Source: DATLSM01 sp049585815
GTDB lineage: Bacteria > Actinomycetota > Thermoleophilia > Solirubrobacterales > 70-9
Direction of reading: 5' to 3'
Assembly (NCBI GenBank): GCA_049585815.1
Contig: JBAVAR010000017.1
Location: 1-23,096, forward strand
Length of the DNA: 23,096 bases
Shown: positions 9,207 through 19,200 of the stretch, in pieces
Layout of the letters: every line of letters begins with the position of its first letter
Position numbering within the stretch: the stretch's first letter is position 1
Position numbers and translations under genes: made by a program
The notes under the pieces: generated by a model
Databases searched by the model: none
What the model was told of the DNA's origin: nothing
What the model saw: only the letters and a program-made list of their open reading frames with translations

Positions 9207-12061
9207 CGGCTCCTCCACCCCGCTCTCGCTTGACCCCGACGTTCGAATCTCCTCGCACGCATGAGCCGCGAGGCTCGGCATGGCGTCTGCAGGGTCGGAT
9301 TCTGGTTTGCGCTCTTGCCGTTTTGGCCGGTGATCTTGGCGATCGCGTGTAGGGAGTGCGAGCAGAGGCTAGTGTTGTTTTCGAGGAGACCCTTGCGACC
9401 GCCCGCCAGGGTCAACGTGAATTGGGAAACGGGAGCGTCGGGCACGGCTTCGAAAGTGGTGCGGATGCCTCCTTTGACCTCGTCGACGTGGCCGTCGAGG
9501 GCAACGTCAATCTGGCCGTTCAGGGCGGCGACGATATCGGGGAGTTTGTGGCCACCGCCGGTGCGCAGGTAGACCGGCCCTTCGAGGGGCTTTTCAAGGA
9601 GCGGTGTCTTTACCCTGGCGTGACCGATCTCAGAACCCGGCGGGCACTTTTCGCCAGGGCTGCGACCCTCGAAGAACTGGACCTTGGTGCAGGGATTGTT
9701 GATATGAGAGTTGTCCACGAACTCCGTGGGCGGAAGTGTGACCGCGACGCGGGAAACATTCGCGTAGGGCCCACCGCTCGGATAGCTGAGATCAGCGCGC
9801 AGGGAAGGATTGCCGGCGCGCCGGGTAGAACCGCCAAGGCGCATGCTGAGCTTGGGAGCAAAGGGAAGTACCGAGCAGTTAGCCATCTGGTATGGGAAGG
9901 TGGGGTTCGCCTGGCCCCCTTCGTCCCCGGTTGCCGCGGCGGAGACCGAGAATGGATCGCAGTTTGTCGGGTCGAGGGTGAAGTTCTTGCGGTTGAGGTC
10001 AACGCGGATCGAGCGGAGGCGCAACGGAATCCCTTCGATGATCTGGGGCAACGGATCGGAGACCGCTGTCACCTGAACTGTTTCCGGATTCACCTTGAGC
10101 GCAGCCCGGACGACCACGTTGCCGAGGTCATAGGGACCCGAGATCGCCGGTGTGATCACGACAAGGCTAAGGGGGGCCCCCTTGTAGGGGCCGGCGAGAT
10201 AGACCTTGCCCCCAACGTAGAGGGGGTGATTGCCGGCACCGGCGCCAACAAGCGAAGTGCCGACCTGCGAGGAGGACGGACAACTCGGATTGAGTTCCTC
10301 CTCCAGGCCGGTGTAGCCGACCGCGGATGCCGCGGCGATCGCCGCGTCGGAACAGTAAGGAATACCGGAAAGGGTCGCAGCAAACCCGGGCGGTGTGGTA
10401 ACCGTAAGACCTCTGAGGTTCTGGTTGCCGTCGTTTCTGGCCAGTTCGATCGCGAAGGGGCTGTGGGCCCCGGACGTGTTTCCGGCCGACGCCGCTTCGA
10501 ATCCTGGATCGAACGGCCTCGTGGTGCCGGGACAGGGCGTGCCGTTAGGACCCGAGCTGAGGGTGAAGTACTGAGTCGAGGTCTGGGTTCCGATCGTCTC
10601 ATCCCACGGAGTGAAGGTCGTGGTGACAGGGTAGGTTCCGCACTTGGTCGGGGTCGCCAGGAGGCCACGTTCAGAGCCGAAGAAGTGCATGTCGAAAGCG
10701 GTAAGGGGGCTCTGCGGCAATTCCTTGAAGGTGATCGCCAACTGACCCGTGACCGAGTCGGCGCTGACGGTGCCAGCCAGCTTGATGTGGGTCGCGAACC
10801 CGTTGGCGACGAGGAAGATCCGGTAGCGGTTGCCGGGCAGCGGCCGGCCGAGGTAAACGGAGCCCGGGATCGGGGCAGGCAGCGCCGAGCTTTCGATCTC
10901 GAGACTGCCAACCTTGGCAAATTCGGGGCATTGGGCTTCTTCTTCGGTTCCGAAGCGCGCTTCGGCATCGGCGCACGCGGTCTTGCCGTCGGCGGCATTG
11001 GGGTTGATCGAGAAGCCCGGGGGCAACGTCACAATCGCTTCGCGCAGCTCGGTCGGCGAGGGGATTGTCGGGCTGAGCTCCTGCGGCACGCTCAGGTTCA
11101 CGTCGATGCCGGAGGCCGTGTCGGTATCGGTCGTCGTCGGCTGCGCATAGAGGCTCGGATCAAAGCTGAGCTGGTCGCAGCCGGTCATCTGTGGCCAGGT
11201 GTACGCCGCTTCAGAGGTGCCGCCGTCATAGGAAAGAACATCGAGGGTCGACGAGAGTTCCGATTCGCAGCTCGTCGGGTTCTGCAGGAACGGTGTCAGC
11301 GGGCTGTTGGAGTGAACCGGAGTGAGACCGGTAAAGTTGGTCTCGCACGGTTTGACGATCGTCGTGGGGTCAACGGTGCTGAGGGCTCCGTTTTCGTCGC
11401 AGAGGTTGCCGATGTAGGACGGCGCGTCTCCAGGCACCTGGCTCTCTTCCAGCCGCAGAGGGTCGTGGCTCGGATCGGCGGGAACTCCCCAGAGATCCTC
11501 CTGGTAGGTCTGCAGGGGATAGGCGCCGTGATAGATCGAGGTCGCCGTCGCGTCAAGACCATAGTCGCTGCCCGTGCGAGCACTGAGAACCGTAAACTGG
11601 GGTGTGTCGAATAGAAAGATCTTGAATCCCAGCAGACCGGATACGTCGGGAGGGGGATCGAGGTTGTAGAGAGCGGCGTCGAAGGGAAGGCCCCCTTCGC
11701 TTGTCAGGACGTTGACGATCCCCACCTGAGAGTCGATTGGGCAGGTATCAGAGGAGAACTGGGCGATCGTGCATTGAGGTGTGGCGTGTGGATTGCCGAT
11801 GAACCCCGCCGGCAGGTGGACCGCCGCGTTTTTGGCATCCTCGCAATCACATGCCGTTTTGCTCTGCTGGACGAATCGATTGCTGACCGCAAACTGGACC
11901 TCGACATCGGGATGGCCGCCCGCCTGGGTCGTCGACGGAACGGCGGAGTAGGAGGTGATCGGCGTATCAGCGTAAGCTGACCCGGCGAGGAGGAGGAAGG
12001 CTGATGCGGTAGCGACCAGCGCCCCGCATCTGATCGCTTTCAAGCGGCGCGTCGGCGTCAT
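9203..12061 (-). CDS. Secreted four-repeat cysteine-paired protein
   Basis: Protein of 952 residues. The ATG at 12061 overlaps the upstream stop as ATGA, with GGAGG 6 bases before it. The signal peptide is clear (ALVATASAFLLLAGSAYA, residues 14-31). I do not recognise a named family. Internally there are four diverged units near residues 81-116, 344-404, 553-622 and 773-832. Each has LPxGF or LPP, a Cys, then CPxxSxVG, and the last three add P(L/I)xGxVYL. Examples are CPIDSQVG, CPEFAKVG, CPSSSQVG and CPPGSEIG. The repeated Cys pairs suggest disulfides outside the cell. Conserved linkers such as FFGSERGLLATPTKCG and YLAGPYKGAPLSL recur in the 1026-residue paralogue. The C-terminus ends with Cys plus an Arg-rich tail (PCRASRLMRARRFERRG). 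It is coupled to the next gene by another ATGA overlap. The role is unknown; a structural surface protein is the best guess. Confidence 0.88.
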   Translation of the reverse strand: MTPTRRLKAIRCGALVATASAFLLLAGSAYADTPITSYSAVPSTTQAGGHPDVEVQFAVSNRFVQQSKTACDCEDAKNAAVHLPAGFIGNPHATPQCTIAQFSSDTCPIDSQVGIVNVLTSEGGLPFDAALYNLDPPPDVSGLLGFKIFLFDTPQFTVLSARTGSDYGLDATATSIYHGAYPLQTYQEDLWGVPADPSHDPLRLEESQVPGDAPSYIGNLCDENGALSTVDPTTIVKPCETNFTGLTPVHSNSPLTPFLQNPTSCESELSSTLDVLSYDGGTSEAAYTWPQMTGCDQLSFDPSLYAQPTTTDTDTASGIDVNLSVPQELSPTIPSPTELREAIVTLPPGFSINPNAADGKTACADAEARFGTEEEAQCPEFAKVGSLEIESSALPAPIPGSVYLGRPLPGNRYRIFLVANGFATHIKLAGTVSADSVTGQLAITFKELPQSPLTAFDMHFFGSERGLLATPTKCGTYPVTTTFTPWDETIGTQTSTQYFTLSSGPNGTPCPGTTRPFDPGFEAASAGNTSGAHSPFAIELARNDGNQNLRGLTVTTPPGFAATLSGIPYCSDAAIAAASAVGYTGLEEELNPSCPSSSQVGTSLVGAGAGNHPLYVGGKVYLAGPYKGAPLSLVVITPAISGPYDLGNVVVRAALKVNPETVQVTAVSDPLPQIIEGIPLRLRSIRVDLNRKNFTLDPTNCDPFSVSAAATGDEGGQANPTFPYQMANCSVLPFAPKLSMRLGGSTRRAGNPSLRADLSYPSGGPYANVSRVAVTLPPTEFVDNSHINNPCTKVQFFEGRSPGEKCPPGSEIGHARVKTPLLEKPLEGPVYLRTGGGHKLPDIVAALNGQIDVALDGHVDEVKGGIRTTFEAVPDAPVSQFTLTLAGGRKGLLENNTSLCSHSLHAIAKITGQNGKSANQNPTLQTPCRASRLMRARRFERRGQARAGWRSR

Positions 12062-15000
12062 CGCGGCCCTCCACGGCGGAGCGCCATGGTGACCATGCGC
12101 TGGCGCTTTTGGGAAGCTGAACGGCGCCCGGCGCTTCGTTTGTGGTGCCGATGTGGACGCCGATGGCGCTTCCTCTGCTCTCGCGTGAGGTTGCCACCGG
12201 ACCCGAGTCGGGTTCCGCTGCCGTCTTCAAGTGGGGCCTGCGGCGAGGTGCCGGCGCCGTGGCACTCGTCGGCGGCCGCGCACCCCGGCGCCGGTGCCGG
12301 CGCCGAGAAGCCACCACCGGCGCGCGCGTCATAGATCTTCAAAAAGAGCCCGTTGTGGTCTTCGCTTACGAGCGTGTCATAGGTCGAAAAGTAAGCGTCT
12401 CGGCCGTCGGAACTGACTCCGATCAGGCCGGGCGAGTTCTCGATGTTGCCAAAGTAGCCGCCCGGCTTGCGAGTCTCACCGGTCCCGGTGGTGATCAGCT
12501 GGGGTCGACCATCGACGTACTCGTAGACGTCGAGCCCTTCGTTGGTGTCGCCGTGAACCAGCGCATCGTTGGTGGTGAAGAAGACGCGACCATCGTTGGT
12601 CATGAAGTGACCGTCCTGACTCGCCCCGACGTCGGACGTCGGCGGAGCGCCACTGGGGATGCAGGACGCACACGTTATGGTTTCGGCGGCGGGGTCATAT
12701 ACGTACATCTCAAGGTGTCCCGCGTTTTCGTATTGTGTGATGGGACTCGCCGTGACAAATGCCATGTGGCTGCCGTCTGGAGAGACCTCCATGCGAGTGA
12801 TCGGAGTGTCACTGCATGCCGAGTCGGTAATACCCGACACCGGACTCGGGAAGCAGAAAGGCCCAGTCGTCATGGTGGTGACGTACCGATCGGCGCCATT
12901 GCGGTAGACGTACAGATTCTCCTGATTTGGTGTGCCCCGTGAGCCGTCTAGCTGCTCGGGAGAGAAGAAGTAAATTTCACCAGTTTCGGAGGCGATCGCG
13001 CTATCTGAGTGACAGTTGCCGCCTTCCCCGGAATCGAGCGTACAGTAGGATGCGTCGGAGTAAGGGACGACACCGCATCCCGATACAAATTTGGCACTAC
13101 AGCTGTCGCTGTTGCCAGTGCCTCCACTGCCCTTCGAAATGAGGGTGAGGGAGTCTGTGGCTTCGCTCCACATGTAGAGGTCGGTGCTGGCATCGGTGTC
13201 TTCAGAGGTGAGCTGCTGCTTCGTGGTGAAGAAAACCCGGGATCCATCAGCGGTCATGCCAACGTAGTTGACGTCATGTCCGTCCGAGACGTCATAGGTG
13301 ACCGCATCGTCGATCCGCATGTAAAGGTTGCTCGACTGCATCGGGCAACGAATCGTGATATCGAAGGTCCCGCTGCAGGGTGGTACGGCGCAATCGGCCG
13401 ATCCGCATGGCCCGACCCCGCCGGCAGCCATCAGGATGTGGGATCCGTCGCTGGACACGGCCGGGATCTGGAGCGGGTCGCCAGCCGCGTCGGTGGGCTG
13501 TGATGGGATGTCATCACCGGCAGGAGTTTTGGAGGCGACCGCAACTGTCCCGCTGTTGGTGTTGTTGTCGTAGACCGATCCTGGCGCGCTGAGCTGGCCA
13601 CCGGGAGCGAGCACGTTCCACTCGCTCGCAAAGACGAAGTGGCTCAGGTCCGAGGAGGCGGTGACATCACCGGGGCAGTTGTTGTAGAGCGCCTGATGGA
13701 ATCCGCCGGTTTCGATCACTTCGGGACAGTCCAGAGCATGTTCGCCTCCAGGGCTCACGCCTTCGGGACCGTGGCCGGTGTCGGGCTTCACGCCAGCAGG
13801 AACGGTGGCCAGATTCGTAGGCCAGCGGTCGAGGAGCCTGCCTTCGGCGTTCCACACGTATGGCGCGTTGGACGCGATGTCGTTGGGGTCTCCCCCCGGA
13901 TTCTCGGGTCCATCGTTCCAGTCGACGAACCGGTTCATCCCCGGATCGGTGAGAACGTTGTTCTGGACCGCATCGGGAGCCGAGAGATCACTCGACTGGT
14001 TCGGGTACAGACCGCCGGTCTCACCCGGTCCGGGGGCCGAGTTCGGCGGACCCATCGGCGGACCCCCGTCGATCGCTGCCTCGGTCGAGGGCAAACCCAC
14101 GTATTTCGTGATCCAACCCGTATCGGTGCGGGTGGCGACGTAGAGGTCTCCGCTGCCATCGATCGGGCTCCCGCCCGAGTTTGGGATCGTCGACCACAGA
14201 CCCACGAACGAGAAACGCGAGGGGTTGGTCGCATACCCGGTGTTGGGGCCGCCCGGGTAGAGCTGCGTGCCGCCGGCATCGGAGGGCGATACGAGCTCGT
14301 AGGCCCGGCAATCGGGAAGGAAGTTGGCCTGGGTCTGCTGGCGGACGTTTTCGTTCGGGCAGCTGGGCGGATAGAAGTTAAATGTGTGATCGGGCGCGGC
14401 CGTCGTGCCTTCGTTGTTCGTTGCCACAAGACGGTAGTGATAGACGTCATGGGGCACGAGGTTTTCCAAATGTGCCGCAACCGGCTGATCGGAGTTAGAG
14501 GCGGCGACAGTACCGTCGGGAACGGGAACCGACTGTCCATATGAAGTTGTCGGCCCGTATTCGAAGCGATACGTGGTTTCCAGCCCATTGGGGTTGATCT
14601 GACCCTTAAGTTCAGCCGACGTCGCCGCAAGATTTTCGGCGGAGAGCCCATCAATTGCGGGCCGCTGGGTGGTGATGAAGGTCCGGTCTTCTCCCTTATT
14701 GGTCGCACCCACCGCGTTGGTTGCGACGAGTCGATAGTGCTCCTTGGTGCCGGGAGAGAAACCCGTGACGGTCGTGGTGACATCCGTCGGTTCAGTGAAG
14801 TTCGCCGATGCCGGGTCGGGAGTACACGGAGCAGTGTGGCCGTAACTCTTGTCGAAGCCCCATTCGAACTGGCAAGAGGTGATGTTCCCGCGGCCGAGGG
14901 GGTCGATTTGACCGGTCAACGTCACGCTGGAACCGGTCGCGTTGGTGAAGGGCCCGGTCGTCACACTTGGGCGTACGTCGCTGAACTCGGCGACGTCGTT

Positions 15001-16242
15001 GTCGTTCGAGTTGGCCACATAGACTGTATGAGTGGCCCCATCGACATCGACGCCCTGGGCTCCGGACAGTTCACCGCTCCCGAACGAGTCTGCCGGCGAG
15101 CAGGGACCGTTTAGCGCGGGTTCACAATCACTGTAGCGGTAGATCGTCGACCCGACGTCCTGGTAGAGGTCCTGGTTCGACGGGTCAAATCCAAACCCCG
15201 TCGTCGATTCTTCGGTGGTCATCTGATACCTGATCGTGTCCTGGTATTCACCGTGTTCGGGAACGTTCTTGAATACGGGCCCAGCCTGGGCGTAGATGGT
15301 GCCTTCGCTATCCACCTTGATGGGACTGTCCAGCCCGACATAATCCCACTTGATGTAGGTTCCTTCCTGGGTGTAGAGCCATATGTCCGCGTAGTGGCCA
15401 CCGTCGACGTAGAGGGTTCCGTTGGGCGAGCACACTCCGTTGAGTGTGCTTTCCGGAGTGGCGCAGCCGCCGCCAACAGCAACGCCGTACACCGGTCCGA
15501 AAACCGGAAGATCGGTGGCATCGGAGCCGTCCTTCTGCCCGTTTGAGCCCCAGGTGGTGATCAGCCTACCGGCGGAGTTGAACTTCTGCGCCAGGCTGTC
15601 GCCGGAGTCTCCCACGTAGACGTCGCCCTGACCGCCCGGATAGTTGTCGACCGCAAGTGATGTCGGCTGTTCGAAGCCTCCGGCAGCGCTACTCGCGGTG
15701 CCGGGCTGGCAGGTGTTACCGGATTCCGCTGTGCAAACGTTCCCACCGGTTGTTTTGTTGACGTCCTCCCCGAACATCAGTAGGAAATGCCCGCTGGAGT
15801 CGAACTTCTCCACCCGGTAGTTCCCCGTATCCGCTACGTAGATGTCGTGTGAGGCTTGATCGATAGCGACATCGGTCGGATTTAGGAGCGGATAGGGATT
15901 CGGGGGGGTCGAGCCTTCAGCCCCGATCGTCCCGCTGAACGCATGGCTGACGTTCCCGGAGGCGGGCGCCGCCGCGCAGAGCAGCACGAATACTGACGCC
16001 GCGCACGCGCTTAGCGTGTGCAGAGCTTTCAGACCCCCGAGACCCCCGCAGAACGAGCGCACCTGCTCTGAAGCTTTGTAAAGACCCTGTGCCCAGCGTC
16101 GAATACGGCGCGTCGCGGGGTCTTCGCGGAGCGGGCTCGCACCCTCAACCAACCTGTCGCACACCCGCACCCTCCGATCGCTCGGGCATTTCTCAACAGC
16201 CGAGTATCCGGGCATTTGAAACAGCCTCTTAGCGGGGCTCAC
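12058..16242 (-). CDS. Secreted NHL-propeller / Fn3 / CRAYELVS / TolB-like protein
   Basis: Up to 1394 residues from a GTG at 16242, which overlaps the upstream stop as TAGTG and has GGGGGAG 6 bases before it. The hydrophobic signal segment only appears at residues 74-96 (LSACAASVFVLLCAAAPASG). Either the leader is unusually long or the true start is nearer, for example GTG at 16062. Domains: an NHL propeller (about 110-420) with a Cys loop (VCTAESGNTC) between blades; two Fn3-like domains (424-525, 528-624); the CPNENVRQQT...DCRAYELVS module (628-655); and TolB/PD40-like blades to about 1300 with repeated DGRVFF / DGSRVFF strands. CAAADECHGAG (1321-1331) is followed by a basic tail with RPHRHHKRS. 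It is a shorter relative of the 1848-residue protein and lacks its second propeller. It is probably surface-exposed; the ligand is unknown. Confidence 0.87.
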   Translation of the reverse strand: MSPAKRLFQMPGYSAVEKCPSDRRVRVCDRLVEGASPLREDPATRRIRRWAQGLYKASEQVRSFCGGLGGLKALHTLSACAASVFVLLCAAAPASGNVSHAFSGTIGAEGSTPPNPYPLLNPTDVAIDQASHDIYVADTGNYRVEKFDSSGHFLLMFGEDVNKTTGGNVCTAESGNTCQPGTASSAAGGFEQPTSLAVDNYPGGQGDVYVGDSGDSLAQKFNSAGRLITTWGSNGQKDGSDATDLPVFGPVYGVAVGGGCATPESTLNGVCSPNGTLYVDGGHYADIWLYTQEGTYIKWDYVGLDSPIKVDSEGTIYAQAGPVFKNVPEHGEYQDTIRYQMTTEESTTGFGFDPSNQDLYQDVGSTIYRYSDCEPALNGPCSPADSFGSGELSGAQGVDVDGATHTVYVANSNDNDVAEFSDVRPSVTTGPFTNATGSSVTLTGQIDPLGRGNITSCQFEWGFDKSYGHTAPCTPDPASANFTEPTDVTTTVTGFSPGTKEHYRLVATNAVGATNKGEDRTFITTQRPAIDGLSAENLAATSAELKGQINPNGLETTYRFEYGPTTSYGQSVPVPDGTVAASNSDQPVAAHLENLVPHDVYHYRLVATNNEGTTAAPDHTFNFYPPSCPNENVRQQTQANFLPDCRAYELVSPSDAGGTQLYPGGPNTGYATNPSRFSFVGLWSTIPNSGGSPIDGSGDLYVATRTDTGWITKYVGLPSTEAAIDGGPPMGPPNSAPGPGETGGLYPNQSSDLSAPDAVQNNVLTDPGMNRFVDWNDGPENPGGDPNDIASNAPYVWNAEGRLLDRWPTNLATVPAGVKPDTGHGPEGVSPGGEHALDCPEVIETGGFHQALYNNCPGDVTASSDLSHFVFASEWNVLAPGGQLSAPGSVYDNNTNSGTVAVASKTPAGDDIPSQPTDAAGDPLQIPAVSSDGSHILMAAGGVGPCGSADCAVPPCSGTFDITIRCPMQSSNLYMRIDDAVTYDVSDGHDVNYVGMTADGSRVFFTTKQQLTSEDTDASTDLYMWSEATDSLTLISKGSGGTGNSDSCSAKFVSGCGVVPYSDASYCTLDSGEGGNCHSDSAIASETGEIYFFSPEQLDGSRGTPNQENLYVYRNGADRYVTTMTTGPFCFPSPVSGITDSACSDTPITRMEVSPDGSHMAFVTASPITQYENAGHLEMYVYDPAAETITCASCIPSGAPPTSDVGASQDGHFMTNDGRVFFTTNDALVHGDTNEGLDVYEYVDGRPQLITTGTGETRKPGGYFGNIENSPGLIGVSSDGRDAYFSTYDTLVSEDHNGLFLKIYDARAGGGFSAPAPAPGCAAADECHGAGTSPQAPLEDGSGTRLGSGGNLTREQRKRHRRPHRHHKRSAGRRSASQKRQRMVTMALRRGGPR

Positions 16243-19200
16243 TACCTACTCCCCCTGTGATGCTTTCGCCTGCGATGGCCTCTGTGGGGATGGGGCTTCT
16301 TCACGCACCTGCCATGCTTCTCGACGAAGCCGTGCTTGCATGTCACGGGTTTCTGGACCACCGTCGGCTCCGCGCCCGTCGTGAACGTCTGATCGGGGCC
16401 GCTTGCAGCTCCAATCGAGTTGGTTGCAACGACTCTGTAGTGAAAGGTGGTGGCAGGAGTCAGGCCCGAAAGCGTGGTGACGGCGGCGTGAACGGCGTTA
16501 TCAGAACCGATCGAACCGCTCTCTGGCGTCTTGGATCCATAGCCGGTGGTGGGCCCATATTCAAAATGATAGGTAGTATCCCGAAAACCTGGTCGAATCC
16601 CTGCGCTGATATTCGCGGAGGTAGGTGTTATGGCTGTGGCCGATCCGGCCGAAACAACCGGCGAATCAGGAGTGGTGAAGGTGCCATCGGGACCATCGGC
16701 AACTCCTGAGAAGTTGATTGCAAGCAGACGAAAATGATAGGTGGTCGCCGGTTCAAGGTTCGACAGTTCGGTCGTTATTTGTAGTGGACTCGCGCCTTCG
16801 CCAATCGATTCACTTGGCAGTGTCTGTTCACCATAGGCTCCCGTAGTGCCATATTGGATGCGATAGGTTGTTGGGGCCAAGTTCGGAGTGATCTCGCCCA
16901 TCAGCGTCGCGGTGGTTGGCGTAAGATCCCCTGCTGTGACACTCCCTATGGTTGGGGCCTGGCCGGCGTTCGGCGTAACGGTGAGATCGCGGCCGTAGCT
17001 TGGGAAGTTCGTTCCATCGGAATTCACCGTCACAAGACGATAGTGATATGTGATGAATGGAGTGAGTCCAGGCAGTTCCGCACTGACTTCGGTCGACGTC
17101 GATATGGGAGCCGCCGGAGAGCAGGGGACGCTACCGAGATCGTATGCTTCGGTGGTGCCGTATTCGAAATAGCACGCCTTAACGCTCCCCTCCTCACCAG
17201 GGTTGACCTTTCCTGTGACGGTCACCGATGTCTGGGAAACTTTCGCGGCAGGGCCGGTGGAAACTTCGGGTACTGCCCGTGGCACGAATAGGGATACGGC
17301 ATCTGCTCCACTGTTGGCCACATAGATTCGGTGGGACATCGCTTCAAAGGCAAGGCCCTGCGCGAATGTGAGATGCCCCGCGCCGAACACTTCCAGCAAG
17401 GCGTTGGCCGATGAATAGGCCTGGATTTCTTCGCCGCTCACCGAAAAGCGTTCACCGGTGGCACGGTCGATCGCAACAGGCCCCCCGAAGACGGAGCCGA
17501 AGGCGTCGACATCGATTCCCTGCCCGCTACCGGCTTGGACGATCAGGTGACCATTCGATTCAACGGCGATTCCTGCGATTCCTTCGGCGTAGGAGGTGGC
17601 GCCACCGGATCCCCAGGAGGTGACCAGCTGCCCGGAGGGGTCGAACTTCTGAACGACATTGTCGGCGGTGTCGGCAACGTATACGTCTCCCGCAGATTCG
17701 CCGGAGGAGTTGTCGACTTCGATGAAGCTCGGCGTCGTGAACTGTCCAGGTCCGCCGCCGGCAATGCCGGCCTGGCAACCCGACGTACAGACCTCGCTCG
17801 ACCCTTTGCCATCGCTGACTCCCCACCCCCAGGCCCCGAGGAACTGCCCAGAAGAGTTGAATTTGACAACGCGGTGGTTCCCAGTATCAGCGACATAGAT
17901 ATCGCCGGTTGTTTCGTCGACGGCCACGTCGGATGGGTCGAGGAGCTGGCCTGCACCAGATCCAGTCGATCCGATATTTCGAGAATATTCATATCGGGCG
18001 AGAGTGCTGAAGCTGCCAATAGCAGCGTTATCGCCATTGGCATTGGTCGCGATAAGTCGATAGTGGTAGTGGGTTCCTGGGCTGAGTCCTTCGACCTCGG
18101 CGTCAACGTCGGAGGGCGCCGAAAAGGAGCTTCCCTCAGCACACGGCGCAGATCTCCCGTAGGAGATGGTCGTCCCGTATTCGAAACGGCACGCTGTGAT
18201 TTCCCCGCCTCCAACGGGATCGACATGTCCGCTGAACGTAGCCGTTGTCGCGCTGACGTTGGAGGCTGATTGAACGGAGACATCCGGCACAATCACGGGT
18301 TTGAACACCTGCACTGCCGGGCCATTCGATACGTAGCCTTCCGATAGGTAGAGATCCCCGGTGGCCTGATCGATCGCGATCCCCTGCCCACCCGGAACGT
18401 CCGCGTTAATCTGCGGGGCAATGAAATTTCCCGACGGGTCGAATATGTCCACCGCCGCGTGTTCCTGGGAATAGACGAAGAGGTGTCCCGTTGCATCTTC
18501 AGTAGCGAGGGAGGTCAAGGCATAAAAGCCCCCAAAATTACCATTGGGCGTTTCCGATGCAGCGCCGTTCGGAAGCATCCCCCCGTTCCACGTGCTGACA
18601 TAGTTTCCCGCTGAGTCGAACTCATACACCCCCGCCCCAAACTGGGTGTAGTTCCCTACATAGAGATCGCCGGTGGTGGCGCTGACGGCAATACCGTTGG
18701 TGTCAACTTCTCCGAATTCGCGTCCGTAGAGTCCTTCGGGGTCAGCGGTGACGTCACGCTGGTAGGCGCCATTTTCGTCAAATACGTCGATCACTTCGTG
18801 GCCACCGTCAACCACATAGAGGTCGTGCGTCGTCTGATCGACCGCAATTGCCCACGAGCCAAAGTAATAACCGAGATCGGGGTAGAAAGATTCAGCCGGC
18901 GTGGCGAGACCGGCCAGCTGACCGTTGGGACTGGGGGAGGTGTCGCCGAAGCTCGTTATCAAGTTGCCGTTCTGGTCGAACTTGTCGATCACCCTGTTGT
19001 TGGAGTCGGCCACGTAGACGTCACCGGTGGAGTTGTCGACCGCGACCGAGAGCCTGCCTTCCCCGAAGGAGCCATCTGGAGTGTTGGACCCGGTCCAGAG
19101 TTCCGGTTCAGTGTCGGCAGCCGAGCTGTAGTCGAGGATTTCGCCGCTATTTGAGTCGGCAACGTAGATGTGCCCGTTATGGTCATCAACGGCGACGCTC

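Noticed and set aside
9356..11614. 752-residue open frame on the plus strand
   Set aside because: It lies antisense to the 952-residue gene, is rich in Arg/Gly/Glu without domains, and is explained by high-GC codon bias on the coding strand. The minus-strand frame has a signal peptide, repeats and a paralogue.
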